From Planctomycetaceae bacterium (lineage in GTDB: Bacteria; Planctomycetota; Planctomycetia; Pirellulales; Thermoguttaceae), in NCBI GenBank assembly GCA_031261125.1, contig JAISJZ010000077.1:1-13149 (forward strand): a DNA stretch of 13,149 bases, given 5' to 3'. Below, one piece after another: positions 1-7,453 of this stretch. The first letter of the stretch is position 1; each line of letters opens with the position of its first letter. Both the position numbers and the translations under genes were made by a program. The notes under the pieces are model-generated. The model did no database searches. It saw only the letters and a list, made by a program, of their open reading frames with translations, and was not told where the DNA came from.

Positions 1-1452
1 TTCAACACGCCCGTCCGCCGGAAGTATCTGAAATCGACGGTTACCGAATTCGGACATATCACAGAATCGTTCGTTCGGCTTGCGCTGCCGCTGCCGCAGA
101 TTCATTTTACGCTGACGCATAACGGCAAAATAGTTTACGATTTGCCGCCGGCATTGAATACCCCGCTGCAAGCAGCCGGGGCTAACAGCAGCCGCGTCGC
201 TCAACTATTCGGCGATGAGGTCGCAAAGAATTTGATTTACGTCGAAAGCAGACCAGGTAATCCGGTGCAAGTCAAGGGTTTCGTTTCGCATCCGAACAAC
301 AGCCGAATCAACAGCCGGATGCAATACTTTTTTTTGAATAACCGGTTCATTCGCGACAAGAGTTTGCAGCACGCCCTCGGTGAAGCGTACCGCGGCTTGT
401 TAACCGTCGGTCGGTTTCCCTTGGCGTTTTTGCAAATTGAGATACCGCCGGATATGTTCGACGTGAACGTTCATCCGGCGAAGATGGAAGTCCGCTGGCT
501 GGACAGTAACCGGATTTACTCCGGCTTTCTCGGTGCAATTCGGGAAAAGTTTCTGACAACGGACTTGAACGGCACGGTTGAGCGTTTAACGGCCGGTTCA
601 GCGGCGCATCCCGAAAACCCGTTAGACGAAACCGCGGCGGCGGAAACGAAACGCCGCGTAATAGATTGGCTGGGGCAACAGGGAACAGCGGGAAACACTG
701 TTCCCCGCCCGTTTAATTCTCCGACCGGGTTATCGCTGCATACATTGCCGGAACGGAACAACGGAGAAGGGAGAAAGGAGAATGGAGAATCACGCAAGCG
801 GAATGATACCGCGGAAAACAAACAAAACCATTCTCCATTATCCATTATCCATTATCCGTTAAATTCACCGGAGCAAGTGCCGGCGGCTAACGTTGTCCAA
901 CTCCACTCCCGCTACATTGTCATCGAAGTACAAACCGGTGTCGGCATCATTGACCAGCACGCCTTACACGAACGGATACTGTACGAAAAACTGAAAGCGG
1001 GCATCGAAAAAAACGGTGTTGATTCGCAGAAACTTCTTGTGCCGCAGCCCGTTGATTTGTCGCCGAATGAATTCGCTGCTGTGTTGGAATATCAAACGTT
1101 TATCAAGAGTATCGGTTTGTCTGCGGAACCGTTCGGCGGTGAAACGGTTTTAATTACAGCAGTCCCGGCGATTCTTTCCGAAGTCCCGCCGGAAGAGGTG
1201 CTTCTGGCAGTTCTTGAACCGTTATTAACCGCAGGGAAAAAGCACAAGCAAACGGAATTACTCGAAGAAATGATGCACTCGGTAGCGTGCAAAGCGGCGG
1301 TAAAGGCAGGCGAACATCTTTCGCCGGAGTCCGTTCAGCGGTTGGTAGAATTGGCGAAGCAGGAACAGAACTCTCATCATTGTCCGCATGGTCGTCCGTC
1401 GATGTTGGTGTTGTCGATTGAAGAATTAGATAAAATGTTCCGCAGAACATAA
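1..1452 (+). CDS. mutL: DNA mismatch repair protein MutL, 5'-truncated by window edge
   Basis: MutL is the ATPase that links MutS mismatch recognition to downstream excision; many homologues nick DNA themselves. The frame is open from base 1, so the true start lies outside the window, and the ATG-free codons before 142 are still MutL: FNTPVRRKYLKS at 1-36 is the conserved FNTPxRRKFLK segment of the GHKL ATPase/transducer part. A poorly conserved linker (about 640-890) follows, then the C-terminal dimerisation domain. There DQHALHERILYE (952-987) fits the endonuclease metal motif DQHA(X)2E(X)4E, with ACKAAVKAG (1285-1311) and CPHGRP (1381-1398) as the remaining metal-site motifs. This suggests a nicking MutL rather than the E. 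coli type, an inference from motifs alone. The linker contains an inverted heptamer-repeat element at 760-860, translated in frame. The stop is TAA at 1450-1452. Confidence 0.95.
   Translation, partial: FNTPVRRKYLKSTVTEFGHITESFVRLALPLPQIHFTLTHNGKIVYDLPPALNTPLQAAGANSSRVAQLFGDEVAKNLIYVESRPGNPVQVKGFVSHPNNSRINSRMQYFFLNNRFIRDKSLQHALGEAYRGLLTVGRFPLAFLQIEIPPDMFDVNVHPAKMEVRWLDSNRIYSGFLGAIREKFLTTDLNGTVERLTAGSAAHPENPLDETAAAETKRRVIDWLGQQGTAGNTVPRPFNSPTGLSLHTLPERNNGEGRKENGESRKRNDTAENKQNHSPLSIIHYPLNSPEQVPAANVVQLHSRYIVIEVQTGVGIIDQHALHERILYEKLKAGIEKNGVDSQKLLVPQPVDLSPNEFAAVLEYQTFIKSIGLSAEPFGGETVLITAVPAILSEVPPEEVLLAVLEPLLTAGKKHKQTELLEEMMHSVACKAAVKAGEHLSPESVQRLVELAKQEQNSHHCPHGRPSMLVLSIEELDKMFRRT
760..860. repeat. 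Inverted heptamer-repeat element inside the mutL linker
   Basis: The left arm (760-790) consists of AAC plus four tandem heptamers GGAGAAG, GGAGAAA, GGAGAAT, GGAGAAT (763-790). The right arm (830-860) consists of ATTCTCC followed by three ATTATCC heptamers (830-857) plus GTT. The arms are 31 bp each and are reverse complements at 26 of 31 positions, around a 39-nt centre (791-829). The reading frame stays open throughout and encodes a polar stretch rich in N, G, E, K and R, then SPLSIIHYPL. I saw no clear flanking target duplication. It looks like a small palindromic interspersed repeat tolerated because it lies in a flexible linker. Confidence 0.75.
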
Positions 1453-1491
1453 CTATTCCGTCCCGCTGCCGGCGGCGGTATTTAGAATCCG

Positions 1492-4400
1492 ATGTACAAA
1501 AAACAACTTATTTTTCTCATTCTTTTTTCTTCGGCGTTGACCGTTTGCGCTGCCGGGTTGCCGGTGAATCTTGCACCGCTTGCGGACATTACGGCAACGT
1601 CCGAATACAACGCCGATTATGCGGTGAAGAACGTTGCTGACGGTGTCATTCCGCCAGCCGGTTCACAGTCCGCCGACCTGAAACATTCGTGGTGCGTCAA
1701 CAATGCTTCCGCAAAAAATCAAGCCGAAATCACGTTCCGATGGAAGCAGCCCGTTGAAATTTCCGAAGCCGTTTATTTCGGTCGGACATCGTGGTTTATG
1801 AACGAATGTTTCAAGGACTATGAAATTTTTACCAACGGCAACGGATTAAAACCCGCTGCCAGCGGTTCGTTCGCAGTTAAACACGGAGCGCAGTCCATTA
1901 AGTTTCCGAAAATTAAAACGGACAGATTGACTATCAAATTTCTTAACGCTCACGGCGGTCCGAATCCCGGTGCCGCCGAAATTATGCTCTTTGCCGAGCC
2001 GCTGCCGGCGAAACAGTTGCGGTCAATTTATAACGATAATTCAGCACCTGCGTTAAGCGAGTTAAGTAAAACGGAACAAGATTATCTGCTTGACGGACTT
2101 GGTAAATTCATCGCCGTCAAACGGTACGAAATCAACAGTTCACACGTCTATACTTATCATTACGAAGGTTTCCGCTCCGGCGGCGGGATTTATGTCAGCG
2201 GCGTTGTCCGTAACGCAGACGGAACAAGTTCCGCCGCTAACCTTCGATGTATCGTTGATGCCGGACAAGGACAAATTCTCAATGCCGATGTTTCCTATGA
2301 CGGTAAAACGATTCTCTTCTCCTGGCGCAAATCGCAAAACGAACCATACCAAATCTTTACCTGCGGTTTAGACGGTAAAAACATCAGACAAATTACCGCC
2401 GGCAAAGAATTTGAACACTGTCATAATTACGACTGCTGCTTTTTGCCCGACGGAGATATTGCGTTTCTATCGAGTTGCAGTCCGCAGTTTGCCTATTGTT
2501 GGAACGCCCCCGTCGGCGTACTGCACCGGATGTCATTGGACGGCAGCAATTTAATCCGGTTAAGCGATAATTACCTGAATGATTTTACGCCGAATGTTCT
2601 TGATGACGGGCGCATTATTTACGGACGTTGGGAGTACGTTGACCGGCCGGCTATTCCGATTCAATCGCTGTGGACAATCCGTCCCGACGGGACAAACCTG
2701 CAAACGTTTTTCGGCAACCGTGTATTAAGTCCGGCGACGTTTATGGAAGCACACAGTATTCCCGGCACGGAAAAAGTCCTTTGCACAATGACCGGTCATA
2801 ACGGCATTGTCCGCGGCGCAGTCGGTATCATTGACCGGCGGTACGGTGATAATTCGCAGCCGTCGATAGAAAACATTACGCCGGACGTTCCTGTTGCAAA
2901 AGTGAACGAAGGCGACGGCAATTATTGGCGTGTCCGCAAGTATTGCAGTCCGTATCCGTTAGACGGCGAACGGTATCTGGTAAGCAACGAAGGAAATGTT
3001 GATATAAGAACGTATGAATTGCGGAACAGCGTTCCGAAATCGCAAGTTCGGCTATTGGATAAACCGGATAACGGTATGATGTGGTTCAATCCGATGCCGG
3101 TGCGGCAGCGTACTGTCAGCAGCGTTGCCCGCAACGCAGACGGCGGATTAAAATCTGCCCCTGATAAATACGCAACGCTTGCCGTTCAAGATGTCTATCA
3201 GGGTTTAACCAATGTCAACCGCGGTGAAATCAAAAACATCCGTATCGTTCAAGAAATGCCGAAGACCGTCCGCATTGAACCGAATTACCGTTCGTTCGGT
3301 TTTCAGTTTCCCGTGATTAGTTGCGGGGCGACGTATGCAGGTAAACTGATTCTCGGCGATGTGCCGGTCGAAGCCGACGGCAGTGCCTATTTCAAAGTCG
3401 GCGGCAACGCTTGGCGCGGTACTGACAGCAGCAGACCAAGTTCCGCAGTCGGCGAACCGGTAACCGGTCCGATTTATTTCATCGCATTAGACAGCGAAGG
3501 TCGGGCAGTACAACGGATGCGTTCGTTCACTCATCTGATGTCCGGCGAACAGCAGACGTGTGCCGGTTGCCACGAAGAACGGACAACGTCTCCGAACATT
3601 CCGTTGCAGCATTTGAAAGCGGTGCGCAAAGACCCTGCGGAACCGAGGATTCCCGATTGGGCAAAACCGGATAAAGACCGGGCAGCGTTCGCACCGGGAT
3701 TCGATTATGTCCGCATCATTCAGCCGATTTGGAACAAGCACTGCGTTGAATGTCATAACGAAACATCGGACGTTGACCTTACCGGCGATTACACCGAATT
3801 TTTCAACGTGTCGTATGATGTTTTGGCATCAGAAAATCAAGGCAAATCCGGCAGTCCGTTTGTGAATTGGATTCCAACCTACAACGGCGATGAACAGAAC
3901 ATTTTGAATATCGTACCGAAAGCACACGGTTCCTATCAAAGCAAGTTAGCGGAGTTAATCCGCAGCCGGCACGCGGACAAAAACAGTCAGTACCGTATCA
4001 ATCTTTCCGATGCCGAAAAGCAAGCGGTTTATGCGTGGATTGACTTGAATGTTCCGTATTATCCTTCGAGTGAGACGGCGTACCCGGAAAATATCGGAAG
4101 CCGCCGGTTATATCCGGCACCGTTGGATGCGGTACTGAACGAGGTCGGACAACGCCGCTGTGCCGAATGTCATCACAACGGCAATGAAAAACGGCTGGCG
4201 TGGCTGCGGAGGACGGACAATCAAACGCCGGAACCGGAAAGCAGAAGTAAAGGAATTGTTCCCCGCCGAAGTTGGGTGCGTATCACGAATCCGCAGTTGA
4301 ACGAATTTTTAACGGCACCGTTGGCAAAATCCGCCGGAGGAACCGAACGGTGCGGAAAAATCATTTTCATCGACAAGAGCGATGCGGATTATGTTAAAAT

Positions 4401-4503
4401 CCTGAAAACGTTTGATGATGTTCAAACGGCAATTAAACAGAAGCCGCGGATTGATATGCCGAACGGCAAGCCGGCGGAAAACGTTTGCCGACTAACGTAT
4501 TGA
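1492..4503 (+). CDS. Secreted multi-heme c-type cytochrome with discoidin-like and TolB/PD40 propeller regions (HzsA-like)
   Basis: This 1003-aa exported protein has a signal peptide (about residues 1-20, MYKKQ, hydrophobic core, cut near CAA). Residues about 25-170 resemble an F5/8-type C (discoidin) beta-sandwich. Residues about 230-500 carry TolB/PD40-like blades with recurring DG-x-I and LDGxNxxxL patterns, and the EAHSIPGTEK segment typical of planctomycete proteins annotated as hydrazine-synthase-alpha-like. Three CXXCH heme sites follow: C690-H694 (CAGCH), C751-H755 (CVECH) and C890-H894 (CAECH). In anammox HzsA, as I recall, one heme uses an unusual Tyr ligand four residues after CXXCH; here that position after H694 is Thr, so hydrazine chemistry should not be assumed. 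Likely periplasmic electron transfer or a redox enzyme on an unknown, perhaps carbohydrate-bound, substrate. It begins 39 bp after mutL without a clear Shine-Dalgarno; its end overlaps the convergent URO-D gene by 12 bp. Confidence 0.85.
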   Translation: MYKKQLIFLILFSSALTVCAAGLPVNLAPLADITATSEYNADYAVKNVADGVIPPAGSQSADLKHSWCVNNASAKNQAEITFRWKQPVEISEAVYFGRTSWFMNECFKDYEIFTNGNGLKPAASGSFAVKHGAQSIKFPKIKTDRLTIKFLNAHGGPNPGAAEIMLFAEPLPAKQLRSIYNDNSAPALSELSKTEQDYLLDGLGKFIAVKRYEINSSHVYTYHYEGFRSGGGIYVSGVVRNADGTSSAANLRCIVDAGQGQILNADVSYDGKTILFSWRKSQNEPYQIFTCGLDGKNIRQITAGKEFEHCHNYDCCFLPDGDIAFLSSCSPQFAYCWNAPVGVLHRMSLDGSNLIRLSDNYLNDFTPNVLDDGRIIYGRWEYVDRPAIPIQSLWTIRPDGTNLQTFFGNRVLSPATFMEAHSIPGTEKVLCTMTGHNGIVRGAVGIIDRRYGDNSQPSIENITPDVPVAKVNEGDGNYWRVRKYCSPYPLDGERYLVSNEGNVDIRTYELRNSVPKSQVRLLDKPDNGMMWFNPMPVRQRTVSSVARNADGGLKSAPDKYATLAVQDVYQGLTNVNRGEIKNIRIVQEMPKTVRIEPNYRSFGFQFPVISCGATYAGKLILGDVPVEADGSAYFKVGGNAWRGTDSSRPSSAVGEPVTGPIYFIALDSEGRAVQRMRSFTHLMSGEQQTCAGCHEERTTSPNIPLQHLKAVRKDPAEPRIPDWAKPDKDRAAFAPGFDYVRIIQPIWNKHCVECHNETSDVDLTGDYTEFFNVSYDVLASENQGKSGSPFVNWIPTYNGDEQNILNIVPKAHGSYQSKLAELIRSRHADKNSQYRINLSDAEKQAVYAWIDLNVPYYPSSETAYPENIGSRRLYPAPLDAVLNEVGQRRCAECHHNGNEKRLAWLRRTDNQTPEPESRSKGIVPRRSWVRITNPQLNEFLTAPLAKSAGGTERCGKIIFIDKSDADYVKILKTFDDVQTAIKQKPRIDMPNGKPAENVCRLTY

Positions 4504-5502
4504 CCTTCTTAATTCATTCAGCATTGCCTTGTAATTTTCCGGTTTAACGCCGTGATGAATCGTGTTGCTCGACGAAACAATCAAGCCGCCCGGTCCGCCC
4601 TTGGCAATGCAAACCCGCACCTCTTCGGCAACCTGTTCCGGCGTGCCGCTGCACAAATTGCCGGTGCAGTCGATATTGCCCATCAAACAAATTTTGCTGC
4701 CGTAGTGTTGTTTCATTACCCCCATATCCAAACCGCCGCCGGGGTCAACCGGATTCAAACAACTGATGCCCGCTTCGAGCCATAAGTCCAGCAGCGGCAA
4801 AACGTTGCCGTCGCAATGTTTAATCACAAAACACCCCAGCGACCGGTATCCTTCGATGACCCGTTTGAACGCCGGATACAGAATTTCCCGGTATGTCTTT
4901 GGCGACATCAACGTTCCTTTGGCGTTGCAAACGTCGTCCGTTGTTGCAATCACTTCAATTCCGAAACGTTTCACTGCCAGTTCGGCAAGCGTCAGATTAT
5001 AATCAACGACCCGGTTCAGCAATGCCGTGAAATTCGGTTTATCAAGCACCATTCCCATCAGGGCGTTTTCATAGCCGAGAATGTCCCGCATATCGGAAAA
5101 GCCGTCGCGCAGGTTCAGCACTACGCCGCGTTTGCCGTTATACTGCTTCACTGCCCGTTCAAGTGTTTTGAACCGTTCCGGGGCATCCGGTTTCGGAAAT
5201 CCGTAATTTTTTTGGGCGGCTAAATCGGCGAGCGGATGCCCCATTGCCGCCGGAAGTACGTCGTCAGTCAACCGTTTTTCGCTGCCCCATTCGTCGATAA
5301 ACGTTTTATCATCTTTCCATTTTTTAGCGTAATCCGCGCGGATGTTCACCGCATCAATGTCGAGCCGTTCCGCCGCGTCAATCGGGTCGGCACTGCCGCA
5401 CAGCGGTACGGTTACCGCCGCGTCGATGAACCATTCAAACGTCGGAATCCGTTCAGGGACTTCCAACCGCAGGGCTGCTAAAAGATTTTCTTTCGGGAGC
5501 AT
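4492..5502 (-). CDS. Uroporphyrinogen decarboxylase (URO-D) family protein, probable corrinoid methyltransferase-like
   Basis: The product has 336 aa from ATG at 5502; the frame extends 11 codons further to TTG at 5535, but MLPKENLLAALRLEVPERIP is the usual opening of this family, so ATG is preferred. It is a TIM-barrel URO-D superfamily protein: the segment around H229-C230-D231-G232 (KHCDGN), then GISCLNPVDP and CLMGNID, match the HxxGxx...NPV...GNID core. Genuine heme-pathway HemE is not indicated, because no heme genes are adjacent and the N-terminal substrate-binding motifs of HemE are not evident. Relatives (MtaA/MtbA/CmuA) move methyl groups between corrinoid proteins and thiols using His/Cys zinc ligands; such a role is only a possibility here. 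No signal peptide, so cytoplasmic. It lies 84 bp downstream of the GH71/99-like gene on the same strand and could be cotranscribed with it. Confidence 0.85.
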   Translation of the reverse strand: MLPKENLLAALRLEVPERIPTFEWFIDAAVTVPLCGSADPIDAAERLDIDAVNIRADYAKKWKDDKTFIDEWGSEKRLTDDVLPAAMGHPLADLAAQKNYGFPKPDAPERFKTLERAVKQYNGKRGVVLNLRDGFSDMRDILGYENALMGMVLDKPNFTALLNRVVDYNLTLAELAVKRFGIEVIATTDDVCNAKGTLMSPKTYREILYPAFKRVIEGYRSLGCFVIKHCDGNVLPLLDLWLEAGISCLNPVDPGGGLDMGVMKQHYGSKICLMGNIDCTGNLCSGTPEQVAEEVRVCIAKGGPGGLIVSSSNTIHHGVKPENYKAMLNELRRSIR

Positions 5503-5550
5503 ACTTCTGATTATTTTACCGCTAGTTAACAGCAAATAAGGATAGAATAT

Positions 5551-5578
5551 AAAGGGAATTCTTGAAAATTCTGCCTTT
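5551..5578 (-). terminator. Weak hairpin after the glycosidase gene
   Basis: AAAGG-GAATT (5551-5560) pairs with AATTC-(TG bulge)-CCTTT (5567-5578) around a 6-nt loop. It lies just past the stop of the leftward glycosidase gene and before the URO-D gene. No true T-tract follows on the minus strand (it reads atattctat), so it may only attenuate transcription, or be an mRNA-stabilising or processing structure. Confidence 0.3.
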
Positions 5579-5586
5579 AACTGCCC

Positions 5587-7299
5587 TTACTTTTCTGTGA
5601 AAACGTAGTTGACTCTGCCGAGCGGTGCAGCATCGCCGTCGGTGTAAAACGTTTCCGTGCCGCGCATCTCCGGCGTGTCGGACCACTTGAATTGCAGCGA
5701 CACCGGTTTATCCTTCAAACCGATTAACGACCGGCCAACCGTGATTCTCATTTTGTTTCCGTCAATCTTACGCTCTGCTTTACCGCTTTTCACCCATTGC
5801 TTGCCGTTCGGACATTCCACCGCCGCAAAATCACCATCGGTTGAAATCCGGTTCGTAACATAATGATAACCGTACAACTCCGGCTGTTCCTTCTTTGCAG
5901 AACCCGGAATATGCAGGTACAGCATCATTCGGTTCTCATCGTTTGCTTTCTGGACCGGCTTCACCGTTTGGACATCGAAATAAATGTTGTTTTCGTCAAA
6001 CGAGACCTTGAATGTATCGAAATCGTTCAGCCCCGTTGTGTTCTTATAAACCAGATTGCCGTAGCCGGGGGCATCACGGTCAATAATGTCGTTGGTGTAG
6101 TCGCGGTATGTTTTTTCCCCCGCAGCATAGCCGCCGGGGCTGAATGTTCCTTTGTACCGGCGGATGTCCGCAATCATCTGCATATAATAGTTGTCAAAAA
6201 AGCCGCCTTTCATCGGCTCGATGTCCCGGCTGTTGTTTGTATCGCACAAATCAACGAATCCCACCGGTTCGTTCGGTACCATATTCTTGAACCGCATCGC
6301 CACCCATTCGTTCCAGCCGGTAATGAAAATTATTTTCGGGTCTTGCTTAATCGCATAATCAAACTGTTCGCCGATGTTATAGCCGTACAGATACGCATCT
6401 TTTGCGGGGTCGTTTTTGCCGCCGTGCCAACTGCGCGTCCAATTCGTTTGGTCGCCGTAAAACGCACTGGAACTGAACCGAATCGTGCCGGAGTGCTGTG
6501 CCACCGAAACGTTAATCACTTCATTTTCCCCCTTCGCATTTTTGAAAACGTGCTGCGGACGTTCAAAGGCAATCCACGGGAAACCGTCATCGTAAAATTT
6601 CCCCTCGTTGGGCCACTGTGATTTCTTAATACGGAAAAAATTCTTCACTTCGGCACTGCATTCATCCGGCTGGGCAATAATGAGCGGTTTGCCTTCCCAG
6701 TAAAACCACAGATTCTTATATTCGGTATGCGAGTAAATATCTTTGTAAATCCGTTCCGCCGTTTGTCCCGATGACGAGTTGGTATAATACACGACTTTCG
6801 GCACGTTCCAGCCCTGCTTTTGATATTCATCAAGAATTTTCAGCATCGTAAAAGACGGAACAGGATAGTGAAACGCATTAGTCGCATCGAACACGAGAAA
6901 GTCAACACCGGCATCGGTGAGAAGTTGAACGTGCTTGCGCATCACCCACGCATCTTCGGACGAGTAATAACCGTACAGCGATTCGCCCCAATGGTGAAAC
7001 GCATTGATGGGTCCCCACGCGGGGTCGTCGCCGTCCTTGATTGCGTCGGGATGTTCCGCAACGATTTTATTGACATCATACGGACCCGCTTTGCCGTGCT
7101 GCGCCATCCAAAGGAAATAGAACAGTCCAACGTGCCTTTCTTTGCGGACTGCCGGGGCGGCTGTACTGTCGGGCAAAACTCTGCCGAGGGCATCAGTTCC
7201 GGTATATGTTCCGTTAGCGGCGGGCAGCGGCAATTCCTCCGCCAATGCCGTTAAACCGGCGAATAAAAACAGTACCGCAGAAAAAAACAGATGTTTCAT
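5587..7299 (-). CDS. Secreted GH71/GH99-like (WbsX-like) glycosidase with C-terminal CBM9-like domain
   Basis: The 570-aa product has a clean signal peptide (MKHLFFSAVLFLFAGLTALA, cut about residue 20). Residues about 55-390 form a probable TIM barrel: VGLFYFLW, an AGVDFLVFDATNAF strand with D138, and the late-strand motif GWNEW at 328-332, which in the GH71/GH99/WbsX group marks an acidic active-site region (E331 is a candidate). The following ...DIEPMKGGFFDNYYMQM corresponds to the segment after GWNEW in that group. Residues about 400-570 look like a CBM9-type beta-sandwich (FDTFKVSFDENNIYFDVQT; final GRVNYVFTE). The usual target of such enzymes is alpha-linked glucan or mannan; the actual substrate is not deducible. 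The start is ATG at 7299, 33 nt below a predicted TSS; there is no strong Shine-Dalgarno. Exact GH family membership is uncertain. Confidence 0.8.
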   Translation of the reverse strand: MKHLFFSAVLFLFAGLTALAEELPLPAANGTYTGTDALGRVLPDSTAAPAVRKERHVGLFYFLWMAQHGKAGPYDVNKIVAEHPDAIKDGDDPAWGPINAFHHWGESLYGYYSSEDAWVMRKHVQLLTDAGVDFLVFDATNAFHYPVPSFTMLKILDEYQKQGWNVPKVVYYTNSSSGQTAERIYKDIYSHTEYKNLWFYWEGKPLIIAQPDECSAEVKNFFRIKKSQWPNEGKFYDDGFPWIAFERPQHVFKNAKGENEVINVSVAQHSGTIRFSSSAFYGDQTNWTRSWHGGKNDPAKDAYLYGYNIGEQFDYAIKQDPKIIFITGWNEWVAMRFKNMVPNEPVGFVDLCDTNNSRDIEPMKGGFFDNYYMQMIADIRRYKGTFSPGGYAAGEKTYRDYTNDIIDRDAPGYGNLVYKNTTGLNDFDTFKVSFDENNIYFDVQTVKPVQKANDENRMMLYLHIPGSAKKEQPELYGYHYVTNRISTDGDFAAVECPNGKQWVKSGKAERKIDGNKMRITVGRSLIGLKDKPVSLQFKWSDTPEMRGTETFYTDGDAAPLGRVNYVFTEK

Positions 7300-7338
7300 C
7301 GAATTACTTTACAGTTCGGATAATAACAACACAATAAT

Positions 7339-7367
7339 AACATAACGGCGGTAACCGCGGGTGTCAA
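7339..7367 (-). promoter_or_regulatory. Sigma-70-type promoter for the GH71/99-like gene
   Basis: On the minus strand TTGACA (7367-7362) is followed after 17 nt by TATGTT (7344-7339, 4 of 6 consensus). Predicted transcription begins near 7332, leaving a leader of about 33 nt before the ATG. The spacer holds an 11-bp palindrome, GCGGT-A-ACCGC (7348-7358), a possible operator. Confidence 0.5.
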
Positions 7368-7384
7368 TACGCGGCAACCCGCTA

Positions 7385-7412
7385 TTGTTTTTCATACGTC
7401 ATCTGTTAGAAT
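7385..7412 (+). promoter_or_regulatory. Candidate sigma-70-type promoter for ftsY
   Basis: TTGTTT (7385-7390) and TAGAAT (7407-7412, 5 of 6 consensus) are separated by 16 nt, about 40 nt before the ftsY ATG. The -35 element is weak. It lies back to back with the leftward promoter of the glycosidase gene. Confidence 0.4.
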
Positions 7413-7453
7413 AACCGGCACTTCCTACCGCTTGTACTCTCTTTTTTTACCTA

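Noticed and set aside
142..144. TTG as the start of mutL
   Set aside because: The same frame is open to base 1 and encodes the conserved FNTPxRRK motif, so the gene starts outside the window.
5503..5535. TTG start 11 codons upstream for the URO-D gene
   Set aside because: The family normally begins at the MLPKEN-type sequence, and the extra residues look unrelated.
5863..6621. 252-codon open frame on the plus strand
   Set aside because: It lies fully antisense to the GH71/99-like gene, whose signal peptide, GWNEW motif and C-terminal module are clearly coding; the antisense product has no recognisable motif.
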